Below, piece after piece: positions 11,612-24,900 of a DNA stretch of 64,000 nucleotides. Position 1 is the stretch's first letter. Each line of letters opens with the position of its first letter. The notes beneath the pieces were generated by a model, which was not told the origin of the DNA, ran no database searches, and saw nothing but the letters and a program-made list of their open reading frames with translations. The stretch covers positions 29,943,567 through 30,007,566 of the forward strand of contig OX579636.1 of the NCBI GenBank assembly GCA_951230915.1, given 5' to 3'. The DNA is from Antitrichia curtipendula. Taxonomy: Eukaryota > Streptophyta > Bryopsida > Hypnales > Leucodontaceae. The translations under genes were made by a program, and so were the position numbers.

Positions 11612-14600
11612 ATGGCCTGCATACGTGTAGATGGTCAGGAGGCACCCTTAGTGTTTCCACTTGATGAAGGAGGGCGAGTTAAAGTACTGAATCATTTGTT
11701 TCATGTGAGATTCAAATTTGTTGAATCGACTATCAATGTAGAGGAAGAAAGAAGGTCTGAGTTAGGTGAATTGCAACAATCAATTCCTATACTAAAGTCC
11801 ATGTGTGATGAGGGCTTCTGTTGGTACCTAGCGTCTAGGAATTATAGAGTTTATGGTATCTCACTATCAATGGTACCCTCCTCTCTTGAGATAGGAAGTC
11901 GGCAATTAGTGAATTCAACAGTGGATATCCCATTCATGAGAGAGGCAACTACAGAAGGTCCATGTCGTGAACGTCTCTCAGTATTTTCTAGAAGTCCAAT
12001 TCCTGTTATACCGAAGATAGAGAACTTGGATTCTATCATAGAGTTGGCTAGCAATTCAGAAGAAGACTCTCCACCCTTAACCCTTCAACTGAACCCCCTT
12101 ACAATTAACAATGCTTTAGAGGAGAAGGGAAATGGGAACTCTGAATCCAATACCCCATCTAGTAGTCATGCGCGCTCTGTGTTGTCCCGTCCTCCATTGC
12201 ACCCAAGGCCTTTCCACCAACCCAGTATAATGAAGTGCTTGAGGAGACTTTCTAAGCTTCATCGTTCTAGGAGTGAGTTGTCTACAATGGACTTTGACAC
12301 TGTGGAACACCATGAAGTGAAGTTTTTGCCTCCTACATACAATGGGAACACCATCTTTGAATTACCTCCGTGTGGACCACAATCTTATTCATCTTGTGCA
12401 AAGAACTTGGAAGGAATGGACAAGCGATATGACGGACATCCTTGGTGCAAGTTGGTGACAACAAACATCCACAACTCCGACAACTTAAAGTTCCGTAAGT
12501 CATACTGCGCTGGTCATCTTGTTTGTGAAAATACTGAGTGTGAGTATATGAAGAGGGCTTCCAGAAAGAATGAGACAGAATAGAGCGGTTCTACAGTTTT
12601 TCCTTTTGCAATAGGAGAGGGTCCTCCTAAAGATTGTAGGCTAGTTTGTAAGGTTTGCAAAACAATACCTACGTGCGTGAGCTCATGCGGCACTAGAATT
12701 TACTACTGCTACAGCAATGATGCAAAGATGAGTAGGGCTGCTATTCACCTCGGTAATCATATTCATCCGGTAGCTATGGGCTTGTATAGGGACTCCGCAA
12801 AAGAAATTAGTGATCTCATTGCAGAGCAGGTGTCTAGAACCCCCACAGCCACCAACTCTGCCATTGCGCTATCTGCTAGCAAAGATTTCGTACAAAATCA
12901 CCTATTTCATCACGGAGAAGGAGAAAAGGAAATGTTGAAAGGAGAAGAAATGGAAGAGGTCATGGATCGCTTCCAGTTTCTGAGCAGTCCAAGTATACGA
13001 AACGTCATCTCTTCTTTTCGCTCAAACAATCGAGGAGGAGTCATTGACAACATTATGACCATGAAGAAAGAATCAAAGTTCAAATTTATACATGATAGCG
13101 TCTTCCCAGGCCAAGGCAAAGAGAAGGTGTACATTTTCAAAATGCTCACTGAAGGACTTGGAAGTGGAGTGGACTTCATAAGGCGTATGCAACCAGGTGG
13201 TGATCTGCAAAACACGTGGATGATGTTCGACCACGTAAAGCGCGTGAAGGACTGGACCACAATGGCTTGCCACATGTATGATTCACAGTACAAAAAAGTG
13301 ATGACCATTGCCATGTGTGACATGCAATCTGAAGATACCGAAGTCCAAGTACAATTTTGGAAGAGTTTGAATTTGGTCATGGCACGACATGGATTGGTTG
13401 ATCCGAACTTCAAGGGATTTATGGCAGATAGCGCCATGGCCAATTGGAACGCAGTTCGTATTGTGTACGGTAGTGGCAGACTCGATGAGGTAATGGAGAA
13501 CCGTGAAAGGACGTGTTTGCTACACTGGAATACTTCTCTTATAAAACACACACAGAAGCACATCAAGCATGCATTTCAACAACAACACATTATGTTATGC
13601 AAGCAATATAAAGAATCAAAGACCGTGGATGAAGCAGAGAGTCGGTACCTTGCAATTCGTTCATGGTGGCTTTCGTCTGGAGCTGCAACCGAAGAAGCAC
13701 TTCATCACCTAGACCACTGGCAGGCATTTTGGCATTTTCGATATTTACAGTGGGGAGGCTTCATGACCATGGTAAACTCAACTAAGAATTTTTGTTTCTA
13801 GCTTCATTTTTTTTTTATTACAAAGTGTTGCAAAATAGAGTTATACTTTGTACCAGAAAAAATTGTCAATGGCTTTTCGTTTTTTTTGTTTCTGTACATG
13901 ACAACAACAAATTTTGACTAGTAAATTTCTTTGAATTATTGATGAATATCAAAAATGGGAGTAGTACCAGGCAATACTTAAACATCCGTCGGATCCGATG
14001 GATGTTCATGTGTTGTCTGGTACTACTCCTATTTTGGGTATTCATTAGTTGCAAGGAATTTGAAAGGTCCTAAATTAAGAATTCACATTTTCAATATTCC
14101 TTACAAGGTATTCTAGTTGTACAGTGTGAATTTTTAGAATTCGTTTTTCTCATACAAATGTTTCATGTATGCTTAGAATAGTTTCTAATTGCTTCGGTTG
14201 GATTTGTAGGGCTTGAGTTTGGAAGAGATGACAGATTTACCTTTTTGTAATCTGTCCGAAACGGTTCATAACAAGTGGCTTCAAATGTCTGGTAAACGTG
14301 CAAACAATTTGTTTGACGCCACTTGTGATGATAGTATTCGTGCTTGGATGCAAATGACAAACTACCGTGCATATTTGAGAGGTCACACTTCTGGTTCATG
14401 ACCATCCAAGGTAGATTTGAAGTTGAGAGCTGCCAGACGCAGCGGATGCCCAAAAAAAATTGCGGAGGCATTGAACACATTGCCGGAAGCACATGGTGTA
14501 GGAACTCGAGTACCGCATTTGGAAGGAGAAGAAATATTTGGAAGCACGAAGAGAAAGTTGGACATATCTATTGGTGATGCCGGAGATTCACATCGCCCCG

Positions 14601-15598
14601 ACAAGGTCAACTTTTCTCAACCTCGAGTTTGAACAAGGTCAACCAAGGTTTTCACGGAGCCATTGGAAGTCAACCAATCACACAGCGAGGTCACTCCACA
14701 CCAGTATGTGCCAATCGCATTTGAAAGTGACTGCGACACATCAAAGTGGCACATTGCAAGGATAAGTCACAAATCAAATGCAAGATGCCAAGCTCAGCAA
14801 CGAATGTCAAAGATCAAGTGTACCGCAAAAATTGCAAAAGGAAGAAAGGGAACTCCAGCTCCCACCTACCGTGGTAGAAAAGAAGAGTATGGGAGTAAGC
14901 GTGAGGTGGTGGCCGATTTTTGGTTTTGTTGGGATGATATTGAACGATGTGTGCAAGGTACAAAGCGTAAGTGGGTCATAGATTGGCCTGAGGTGCCGAA
15001 AGTTTGGCAAGTGTTGGCTGGAACCAACTTGGATCGAGAAGAGACATTGTTGCTGCAGCATGCAGGCCTCCGCCTCCAAAAACGGCCTACATTGTCGCCA
15101 CGTCAGCTCTTCTCCATGTCTAATATTTTTGAGCCTGTTTTGTTTGACCAAGCATCTCCACCAAATCCGGATGCATATCCAACAGTGAGGAACAACCGGA
15201 CCATTAGGAGAGCTACAAATGCCCCTACTGCAGAGCAACGGAACAAGTGGGAGAGTGCTCGGAATGTTAGAGGCCAAATTTTAGGAGTGACCCTTCTCCC
15301 TTTTCCAGGCCTTGGAGCAATAGTGGTACTCGAGAGTGGAGTGGACTCCAACAGCCATATATACCGAATTACTGTTGGTATGTTTCCTACATGCACATGT
15401 CCGGACTTTGTGAATACGGTTGTGTCCGCTGTTGGAGGTCGCCAACAATACGTGAATTGTAAGCACTTGTACTACTTGTATAGGTACTTCTGCAAGATGG
15501 ACCTTCATGAAGACAAATTCATTCATGCACCTAGTTATAGCTACAATGAGTTGAAGGTACTCCTAGTGCGGGCAAGGATTATCATATTGTCAGAGTAA
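11612..15598 (+). pseudogene. MULE-like transposase with SWIM zinc finger, copy 1 (three nonsense codons)
   Basis: The frame runs from the ATG at 11612 to TAA at 15596-15598 with one likely intron (about 13774-14210, donor ATG|GTAAAC, acceptor tttgtag). Within it are TAG at 12581, TGA at 14399 and TGA at 14630, with no frameshift. In copy 2 the residue at the first stop is Trp (NETEW). Domains in order: N-terminal region; a Cys/His segment before and after 12581 (CKVCKTIPTCVSSC and nearby Cys/His); the RNase-H-like DDE core, with candidate acidic residues in CDMQSED and in FMADSAMANW (Asp codon 13427); then a C-terminal SWIM finger, CTC at 15392-15400 and CKH at 15458-15466. This order fits Mutator-like transposases, which cut and paste DNA in the nucleus. 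The end is followed by a consensus donor (GTAAGT at 15593), so a further exon is possible. Not functional as it stands. Confidence 0.7.
13940..14045. repeat. Hairpin element, TCGGATCCGA core (unit 5), in a transposase intron
   Basis: The core is at 13989-13998. The left arm carries gggagtagtaccaggcaata and the right arm the near-complement tgtctggtactactcctatt, so about 50 bases on each side can pair. It lies inside the likely intron (about 13774-14210) of the copy 1 transposase, so it need not disturb the coding sequence. A small inverted-repeat transposable element (MITE) is the likely class. Confidence 0.6.
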
Positions 15599-16140
15599 GT
15601 ATGGCTACTTTTTTTATGTAGTGCAAAGTATTGTAATGGCCCTCATACATTGAAATGATATGAAGTACATGGCATAGAAGAAGTTATTGGTATCAAAAAA
15701 TAGAGGAGCATGTCTCATATGTAAGAATACGTGTGGATAATTAAAATGCATATGCATGAGTTCCAACCTTATATTTTAGTGTAATACTACACACCCAAAT
15801 ACAAGGCGGCCTTTGCTAATACATCAGCGTACAATACTGATGAGAGCTGAAAATGGGGAAGAGTGACAAGACCAATGTCCAGGTTCCTACTCAAGTGTCC
15901 CACAACACATGTTCAGAGGTCACTTTTAAGTCTTCAGTTGTTCCATAACGATTGGCATTTGGGAATGAGTCACTATATAAGTAGTTACGTTCAATGAACA
16001 ATCATTGCGGGAGGACTGTTTGGGGAATAGACCTTGGCCGTAATTGTGTGGCATATTATATTCCCAACGGTCCTCTAGCATTTGTTCAAGATGAATTACG
16101 TCATGTGTATTCAGGCAACTTCGTATTTGGGCACAAAAAA
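15599..16140. other. Noncoding stretch after the transposase
   Basis: No gene seen. It should hold the 3' untranslated region of the transposase and perhaps part of the right end of the element. Confidence 0.4.
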
Positions 16141-16460
16141 TTGTGAGTGATGGAGTTGCCTCCCCATTACCATTTGTGAATGAATTTTTGTTCACTGGTA
16201 GTGATTGGCTTTCACAACCTATAGTAAAAAAAAATATGTTGAGTGACGGAGTTGCCCCCCATTGAAATTTGTAGATGAATTTCTACTCACCGATGGTACC
16301 TTTCTTTTACAAAAAATATTTAAAAAAAATCGATGAGTGATGGAATTGGGCCCCCATTAAATTTTGTCGATGAGTTTCTGTTCATCAGTGCGGCTTGGCT
16401 TTCACAACTTCTAGGAAAATAAATATGGTGAGTGATGGAATTGCCTCCCAATCAAAAATA
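16141..16460. repeat. Short tandem array, about 3 units of about 95-110 bp
   Basis: The words 'gagtgatgga(a/g)ttg' followed by a run of C and 'ccatt' recur, each followed by 'gatgaattt/gatgagttt' and 'ggctttcacaac'. Units are diverged. The array lies just past the transposase gene and may belong to the subterminal part of the copy 1 element. Confidence 0.5.
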
Positions 16461-16589
16461 AAATTTCACACAATCCACGGTTATAGGGTACACGGTAATA
16501 GGTCAAAAAATTGACATTTTTCCTCTTTTTTCCCAACAAAATCGGAAAAAAAAATTTGGGAGTCCGAATTTTCAATTTTTTTAAGTTTG

Positions 16590-16665
16590 GGGGCTCCAAG
16601 CTCACGAGATCCACGCTCACAGCTCACAAGCTCACCGCTCCAAGCTCGCCTGCTAGCGTCGTTGG
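16590..16665. repeat. GAGC/GCTC-rich block, possible right terminus of the copy 1 element
   Basis: The word gctc recurs (ggctccaagctcacgag, cacgctcacagctcac, aagctcaccgctcc). The reverse complement resembles the GAGC-rich block at 43999-44065, to the left of copy 2. This could be a terminal repeat with transposase sites, but no long exact match was found. Confidence 0.25.
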
Positions 16666-17040
16666 TCCCTCAAGGATTCTTTTAACCATGGTGGTGAATA
16701 TATAAGTAGTTATATGTGGCTTCCAAATTGGCAGTGGCAAAAATTCCAAAATTAGCTTAGAAATTGGTCCATTTTACCAAAGAATTTTTTCACCACCCGA
16801 TGTATGGGACTAACAAAAATCTAGTCATTTATGGTATTCATAAGGACCATAAGTGTGCTTGTTGGTGATGAATGTCAAAGAAATAATTATATAGTGTGAA
16901 CCTAGGAATCCACCTATTTTTTGTGTGGTTCTTTATACTTGAATCAAATATTCATTTATGAGTCCATGGATATTTAGATCCAAATTTGTGTTAAGTTAGT
17001 AGATGTTTGAATTGGATTTATGAATTTCAACTTCATGTAA

Positions 17041-18077
17041 GGGTCATTGCAAGAAATGCCCTGTTGTTTTTGTAGAGTTTTACAAAATTGCGGTTGTCTC
17101 TTGCTATAACTTTTGAATATGAATCCAATGCCAAAAAATTTAAAAATCATTTATAAATGTCTTGATTGTAATTGTACACCTTTTTTTTAAACTTTGAAAA
17201 ATCATTTTATATTTAAAAGTCAATTTTGTTAATATGCCACACTTTTGGGTTTGGGGATTTGAATACTATTGAGAAATTTCAATTAATTATTTTTAATTGA
17301 AATTCTTTTGCTATATTTCTATCAAAGGGCATCTAAAAAAAATATTATTTTATGCCCTCTAAATTTGTGCAAAAGGGCCTCTCTTTTTGCATGCACTTCT
17401 GAACATTAGAAATGGTTTTGATCTCATTTTTTTGGTCGAATCTCAGCACCATGTAATTTTACCAAATAGAAAAATATTTAATTCCTTTAAAATTTATTTT
17501 AAAAATTAAAAAAAAATTAAAACATTAAAGTCTGTTTTTTCTAAGATTTATTCCGGACACAAAATTGTGGGTAGAAAAGGGGTATGTTGAGGTTTTAATT
17601 TCTAATAAAATAAATATAATAAAATAAAAAACAAAAGAATACCATTTTGGAAGACTTCATGATGATGAAATTCAACAAAAATTAATGAGGTCAAAACCAT
17701 TTCTAATGTTCAAAAGTGTTCACTAAAAGGAGGCCTTTTTAAACAAATGTAGAGGTCATAAAATAATGTAGGATTGAACATGTGCGCCTACTATAGAAAT
17801 ATAGCACAAAAATTTCAATTAAAAAGCATTAGTTTTAATTGCTTAGTAGTATTCAAAATCTCTAAACTCAAAAGTGTGACATACTAACAAAATTGACTTT
17901 TAAATATAAAATGACTTTTAATTTAAAAAAAATAAGCGATACAATTACAATCAAGACATCTACAAAAAAATAAATTCTGGGGCATTGATTTATATTCCAA
18001 AAATTATAGCACATAACAAACGTAATTTTGCAAAACTTGTCTAAAAACGGTTAGTATTTCTTACAATAACCAGTAAT
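17041..18077. repeat. Large fold-back element, about 1.04 kb
   Basis: The left arm 17041-17455 and right arm 17655-18077 are imperfect reverse complements along their length. Matching landmarks are gaacattagaaatggtttt at the inner end, gtcttgattgtaattgta in the middle and tt.caagaaat at the outer end. The centre of about 200 bases is AT-rich. No protein is encoded. A non-autonomous fold-back transposon is the likely origin. Confidence 0.65.
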
Positions 18078-20640
18078 TGTGTCAATGATGTACATTGGAA
18101 GACATGAAGGTGTTTAGCACAATTTGAATAGGGGACACATACATGTAGAAGTCAAGCCTATTCAACTTGAAGTTGATTGCACAAAATTTCAACCTCTTTC
18201 GGGCTAAAGGCTGTTCTCAATTACACATTAGTATAAGATAATAATGGGGGTCAATTCTCCCATATGTAAAGGCCTTGAGGCCAAGAAGCCAAGCCAATTC
18301 AATAAAAGCTAGAAAAGAGAAAAAGAAGAATTGAAATTTCTAAGACTGCTTTATACCTATAGGCCAGGCCAATTCTACTTGAGGCTAATTACACAAAATC
18401 CAACGAATTTGATTTGTTGAAAAAAATAATCTTTTATCAAAATATTAATTGAAATATATTAATGATCTAGAAGCCAAGAATTGGCTTCCCATTTTTTGTG
18501 CATCTAATTCAGCAAACTCAAGTCATATTAGATCATGTGTTTTTAAAAAAAAATTAATTCCACCTAATTGGCCTTTAGGTGTAAAGTAATTGGGACTAAT
18601 TTCAACCTTTTGTCCAATCACAAGTGAGGATTTTGGACCTCTGGCACAACAAGTTGGCCCAGCCTCTAGGTATAAAGCGGTCATAAGTGTCCAAGACCTC
18701 GGCTCCAAACTATTATGCTAAGTGTGACATGCAAATATTTATGAACATGCATTGCATTATTTGGCAAGCTAAACAAATGTGTGTAGGTTTTACATTTCTA
18801 GTGCATATTTTGTTGAAGGATTGAAAAATGGTTTTGAATTAGTACTTTAGATGTATCACCACTAGTGTCGTTGTACATCACTAGTTCAAGAGCAATTCCC
18901 TCTTGCTTATATATTTGGTTTGAATTTTGTTGATTTGGCTATGGTTGTGGTATACCACAATCCTTACAATGTTACAATCTCAACTTGGTAGCTATAGAAA
19001 TTGCACCCTTTTTATTATCCTTTCGACTCAATTTCATTGTGGCTAATAAAGGCTTACTTAGATGCAACTTGGTAATAAAACCAATTGAATCCAAGAACTC
19101 CCTAACTTCCCCCAACGTGAGCAACCTTTCTAGATTCTAGTTTTTTTTCATTTTGGGGACTATAAAAATATTATATGGTGTCTTTAAAGTGGGTCTATAA
19201 AAAAACTAGCTCAAGTGTCTTGCAACCCCCATCTTATATGGCCTAGTTGAATTTGGCATTGAAAATACCTTTTTGAAATTTGTAGTATTGCCCCAATTGC
19301 AAGAACTTTTCAATTAAGTAGATGTAGAAGATTTTATTTCTTGATTTTTCAAAAATTAACTTATTGCAAGCAATATCACTATATTGAAAAACAATGACAA
19401 CTAAATTATAGGTGAAATTGTCATTAGTTAGACTAATGAGGGGACTTGTGAACTTCTCAATTCATCTTGTAAAATGTCCCCTCTCTTGGCATCGAAGTAT
19501 GTGATTAAATTTTTGTTTTGTGTGATTATTGTGTACAATGGAAAAAGGAGTTGCTATTGTTGAAAATCCACAAGTCATGAAAAGAAATGGGAAGAAAAGA
19601 CATTGATGAAGGTATGGGATTCAAACATGCATGCTTGTAGAGAGTGGCTTCTTGAATCCACTGTAGGGATGAGTCATGGTATGCATATCTCTTAATGTGT
19701 ATTCCTTGCTACTTTACGGGATAAGAAGTGTGGCTCATGAATGCTAAGAATGTGAAGCAAAAGGTGGTAGCCAATCAAATTAGCACTTTGGGACGATTGG
19801 ATAAATTCTACTTGAGGATTTGATTTCCAACAAGTGAATAAGAATGGATGGGATGGAGGCTTTGTACTTGGAGGTGGCTCATGGGTTTGGTAGTTATACA
19901 ATACATCCATAGTGTGACAAGGTTGTTGACTAGATACATTTGGAATGACCAAAACAACATAACTTTGTTGAAAATGATGGAATCAAGTTGTCCAAAGCAA
20001 TTATATGAAAGTTTATTAGCTCAAGAAAATGTCAATTTAAAAAGATGGAAACTGAAAGTAATTAGATTATATAGGTAATCAAGTAGATTACAACAATGTA
20101 AGAGAAAACCAAACATGCCAATTTACACTAAAACAATAGGACTCCAACTCCTCGATTGAAGACAACCCTAGCTTACAAGTTCTCAAATTCTCTCAAAATC
20201 TATGTACCTTTTTCATGAAGATTCCAAAAGATAGAAGAATGTATCATATTAATCAAACATAATATGAATAATAAGTTATAAATTGTTGAAGCTGCCATCT
20301 TATTTCTAATAACTATATGTAGAACCCAATATTTAAACCAATTTATCAACCTTATAAATACACCAAGAAAATTGTAGAAACAAAAAATGTACCTAGTCAT
20401 CTATGAATTTGATAATTTGGTTGCATCTTAGTGAAAGAGCCATGTCCATCTTGAATAAATAGGATTAGAATTATCTTTCTTTCTTACGAATTGTTGGAAA
20501 TTGAAGCAATAGGGCTTTGAATTCAATCACAAGCCTAAAATACCCTTCAACCATACATTGTCATAGAATTTAATTAATTGAACCTTCGTAAGCAATTAAC
20601 CCCTCAAGGACCAAGTGTCCCCTGAAAGGAGAAATGAAAG
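18078..20640. other. AT-rich noncoding stretch
   Basis: Only short chance frames are seen. No recognisable gene, RNA or ordered repeat. Confidence 0.5.
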
Positions 20641-21400
20641 TTTGTGTAGGTTTCTATCATCTCAATTTTTGGCTTTATTTTTATATTTTTTTAAGATAGA
20701 AAAACAAACTAACTTTTGAAAAATACAATTTTTATTCTACTTGATGCCTAAGAACAAAAGTTGTGCCACACTAGCAAAAAATAAAGTTCATTAAGTAACA
20801 AAAGAATTATAAAAATTCAAAGTATTTTTTCTAATAGAAAATATTTTTATCTACATTGAAACATTTGATTCACTCTATTTGGACACTAGTAAGAAAGTTA
20901 TGGAAAGTCTTATTATAAAAGCAATCAAAGCATCTTTTTCAAAAAATTCATTTTTGAACTCAAAGTTTTCATTTTTTCAAAAAACAAAAGTTCCATATAG
21001 AAAAGTTATGAGAATAATCTAACTAGTCTAGTGGAAGAGTGTGTTTCAATTCCATCTTAGAACTATTAACAGCTTAGTTTTTCCTTCTATCTCACATCTA
21101 CTTTTGCTTAACAATTTTTTGAAATTAGAATGAAAATTAAGTTGTTGCTTTCGAACTTTTTTTCCCAGATTGTCAATTCAATTCTCCAACAAAAATTCTT
21201 TTTGCTTCAAAATCTATGTTCCAAAACTTTGAAGTTAAGAAGTTTCAAAGCCTTAGAATCTAATCAAACAAAGTGAAAGAAATAAAGTATGTTTCTTCAC
21301 TTTGAACACAAATATGTTACAATCCACATCGTCAAAGATTTTTATAATTTCCTCCACACAATCCACTCATTTAGTGGAAGATCCAACAATTAGATAGGTG
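20640..21400. repeat. Dispersed AT-rich repeat, copy A
   Basis: It shares ordered blocks with 34250-35300 and 39350-40020, for example 'aagatagaaaaacaaa', 'tttttattc.act.gatgcc.a.gaacaaaa', 'gtgtttcaattcca.ctta' and 'caatc.acat.gtcaaag'. No frame survives. Confidence 0.55.
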
Positions 21401-21933
21401 TTTAAGAAAAAAAAATTGAAGCAAGAATTTCACAAGTGCTAAAAATAGGTATACCCAAAAGTGACCCCACGCTTTCATGATTTTAGGAATAGATAATACA
21501 TCTTATGTAGGTTCCAGAAAGGGGTCACAATTAGGTGCAGTTACCTCACTAGTATTGCATGTGGCACGTTTTCCTACATGGGACAATTAATCGATGGGAA
21601 AGGATCCCACATGAAGGGGTCGCTCCCACTCGAAAGGCTTTGATGCCGTGTGCTGCAGACTTCAACAGACAATAACTTAGTGACGGAACTATTTGGAACC
21701 ACGACCGACCGCATGGTAACCATCCTTGCAAGCAAATACTAAAACAATCCATAGGGGAAAAATATTACAGTTCAGCACACCCTGTGAAACTCAGTAACTT
21801 GTGAATACTCATCTCGATAGTGATGAGGGTGGTCTATCAAGGTCGGCATAAATCGGGCCTGGTAGGAATGGTGTTTCTTTGGAAACTCTTCCAGAGAAGA
21901 GGGAAGGAAAAGAGGAGAAACCTATCAGAGCTG
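21400..21933. other. Noncoding stretch, 3' flank of the MINDY gene
   Basis: The part nearest 21933 should hold the 3' untranslated region of the minus-strand deubiquitinase gene. Nothing else is recognisable. Confidence 0.4.
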
Positions 21934-24900
21934 TTATACAATACTGGGAGCATCACCGGTCCAGTTACAAGTTGCACGTTGCCACCGTGTGCGTATACAA
22001 TCAACAAGTTGCGCATGCTGTGCAGGTTCAGGGGCTGGAGCAGCAGCAGCCGAGCCTTGGGGGGCGTCGGCCTTGTACTCCTCCACAAGGGCTGTATCAG
22101 GTGTCCATTTGGGAGGAACGGATACCCGCACTCTTGTCAAGCGTGGCCGCTGCTGCGTCACATCTCCGCTGGAGGCCACTGTTTTGGCAATTCCATTGAA
22201 GTGGTAAACCTCAAACTGTCGCTTGCCAAACACCGTCGCGGAGTCCTTGAGGCCACCCTTGCTTTTGTCCACTTGCAGAAGCGCCTGCCACAGTTCATTC
22301 CATATTACGATGTCGTTGCTGCAAAAGTTGTTCAGCATGTCCTGCGGCATTTCAATGTTAAGATCGAGTATAATCTGTTGTAGAGCCTCGGGGCTAATGA
22401 AGCCTCCCCCACCGCTCTGATCTTGCGCATCAAATGCCTGACGAATTCTCGTTTCGTGATCCTCAATTTCAGTCTCATCTTGCACCGAGGTATCCAGCGC
22501 AAACAGAATGCTGTAGTGCGAATCACTACCAATGACCCAAATCGGCCACTTCGGACATTTTAAGTTGCGTCCGACATGCAAGAGGTTGAGGGATTCAAAG
22601 AGTGTGAGAAAGCCAACTTCAACACTCGTGGATATCCCCTTCATACACACCCCACCCAAGTCCATGTTGTTGTCAAAGACGTTTGGGACGGCTTGCCCGC
22701 ACAGAAGAAGATTCACAATTTCCTGCACTCAGCCAAGCCCCGAGAACATTAGAATGAGCACAAATTAACATTTGTGATGTAGTCGCAAAGACAGCACGCA
22801 TATCAGAGTAAGTGATAATAATTCCATCCCCAGTACAATACAGTCACGTGAAACATCTGGTTCTCCAAAATTGCGAAGGGGCACTTTCCAGGTGGTGGAA
22901 ACCAGCCAGAATGATACTGATCTGGTGGGTGGGAAAGGAAAAGTGTCAGTTGGGCTATTGGATCATATCACTCTAGCGGTCTGGTGCAACACTGGGAATC
23001 CACTTATCTTACTTTCTTTACCAATTCTCAATTCATGTAGGGGTAGGAGGAGTCTTCTGCACAGCTCAACATTTGTCTAAATCATAAATACCCCATCCAC
23101 TAGCCTCAGCCAAGTAAGATAACTAAGATGAATGTTCAGATTGGGTTAGTGGGAGATTCCCATGCTTCCCAAGTTATTCCAAGTATTTGGGCAAACTAAT
23201 GCCACCAACTCTCTCATAGTTGTAAAGTGTCTTGCCTTGGCAATAAGACACTAGCAATCTATAAACTTTCGTGGGCACTTGAGGTATACAAGTATTCACC
23301 AATGGGAGACTACAAATTTAGGAATAAAAAAATTGGACTAAAGATTTGGAATGACCACCAAAGTAAAAACCAAAAAATGGAATCTCCCATAACCCAATCC
23401 GATACACCAGTTAATGTGATAACAACGACGACAACGACGACGACGATGACAACAATAATAATAATAGCAAAAGTGATGTTTTGGCAAAATACCTGAGAGG
23501 CGTGACCAAACGGAGTTGTCACAAGTGGCTGAACGGGATCATCCCTGTCTGAGTGAACCAAGTCCTGATATAAAACCCAAGGACAGCGCAGTCAAAAGAT
23601 AGAGAGGATCAATGCACAGGAAATATTAACAAAAAAGTTTCTGAAACAGTGTCAGTCAATAATTTTTAAATTTCAACAGTCTGATAAAAAAAAATAACAA
23701 TGACAATGTCACTCAAATTTCAGTATGGCTACCCTATGTGTATGACCCATGGTGGTTATAGTGTGCCACGAGAAACAAGAAACACTTCAAGTGAGACACT
23801 TACGAGGCCTCTTGACAGGAGTAGTGAGAACAAAAGTAACAATGCCCCCCACGGACTTCTGAATGCAGGCAGCAAAGAATGAAGTTGCTGGTGAAGAGTA
23901 GACAAGGATATCACTGTAGACACTCTGATAACCCTGTGCAACTCCTTGCCAGAGTCGAGGTATATCCCTTCCAACGTCTTTGCAATGGCCTGAAAAAGCG
24001 ATCAGTCATGTCGTTGAGAACGATGAACTTTCTTATACAAATAGACAGGCCACAAATTAACGTACGATTATCTTCTGAATCTAGAGATAGAGTTGTACAA
24101 CAAACATCTGGAATCTTTAACTAAGTCAGTTTGCAACAAAACTGGAACCAATAAAGCTCTACAACTGTACAACCTCCACTGAAAGCAATAGAAAAATATA
24201 TGCACATATTAGTATAAACCAAAGCAGACCTCCCGTAGAAACGTCAAAAAATTAGATGTTGTATAAAGCAACTCTCACAAAAACCAATACACTGTTGATT
24301 TTGCAGAACACTGCGATCAAATATGGGGGCAGAAGAAGGAAAGAATCCTCAAGGTTTACAACGTTTGGTAATAAACCTCATCATGCTCATGCTCATGCTC
24401 ATTGCTGCCATTGTCGCCATATATTTCAGGAATATCCAGCACAGCCAAGACAGCCTTCCGTTTTCCTCCAGCACGCCAAAGCGTTTCACCCATGGCCTGA
24501 ACAAGAGCTCTGCCAGTCCGATGCATGGACAACAGGGAAGCATAATCAACAAACTTCATAAAATGAAAGTATTCTACAAACAAACTTTCTACAAACAAGA
24601 ATGATTCATAACGTCCTATGCCAACAGCAAAAAGCACAAATGAGGAATATCCGTACAGATGTCTACGTCAGAGAATGAGTTGATCATTCGAAATGGCTTA
24701 GGTTAAGTAGGGAGGTAACTATAAATTACATATACAGAAACTTTCAACTGCTAGTAAGTCGGAAGAAACAAAGTCATCTGTTACAAAGGACAAACATTTG
24801 CACTAAAGAAGTCTAGATATTATGCTCTGGTCTTCCTGATAAATGCGAACGTCTGCCTCCAAGCGACCAAATCATATCCTTGCATGTGGGATGCGTACAT

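Noticed and set aside
12581..14632. In-frame stops read as a reassigned genetic code
   Set aside because: MINDY and the copy 2 genes use normal codons and end at normal stops, and copy 2 has Trp at one of the sites. Nonsense mutation is simpler.
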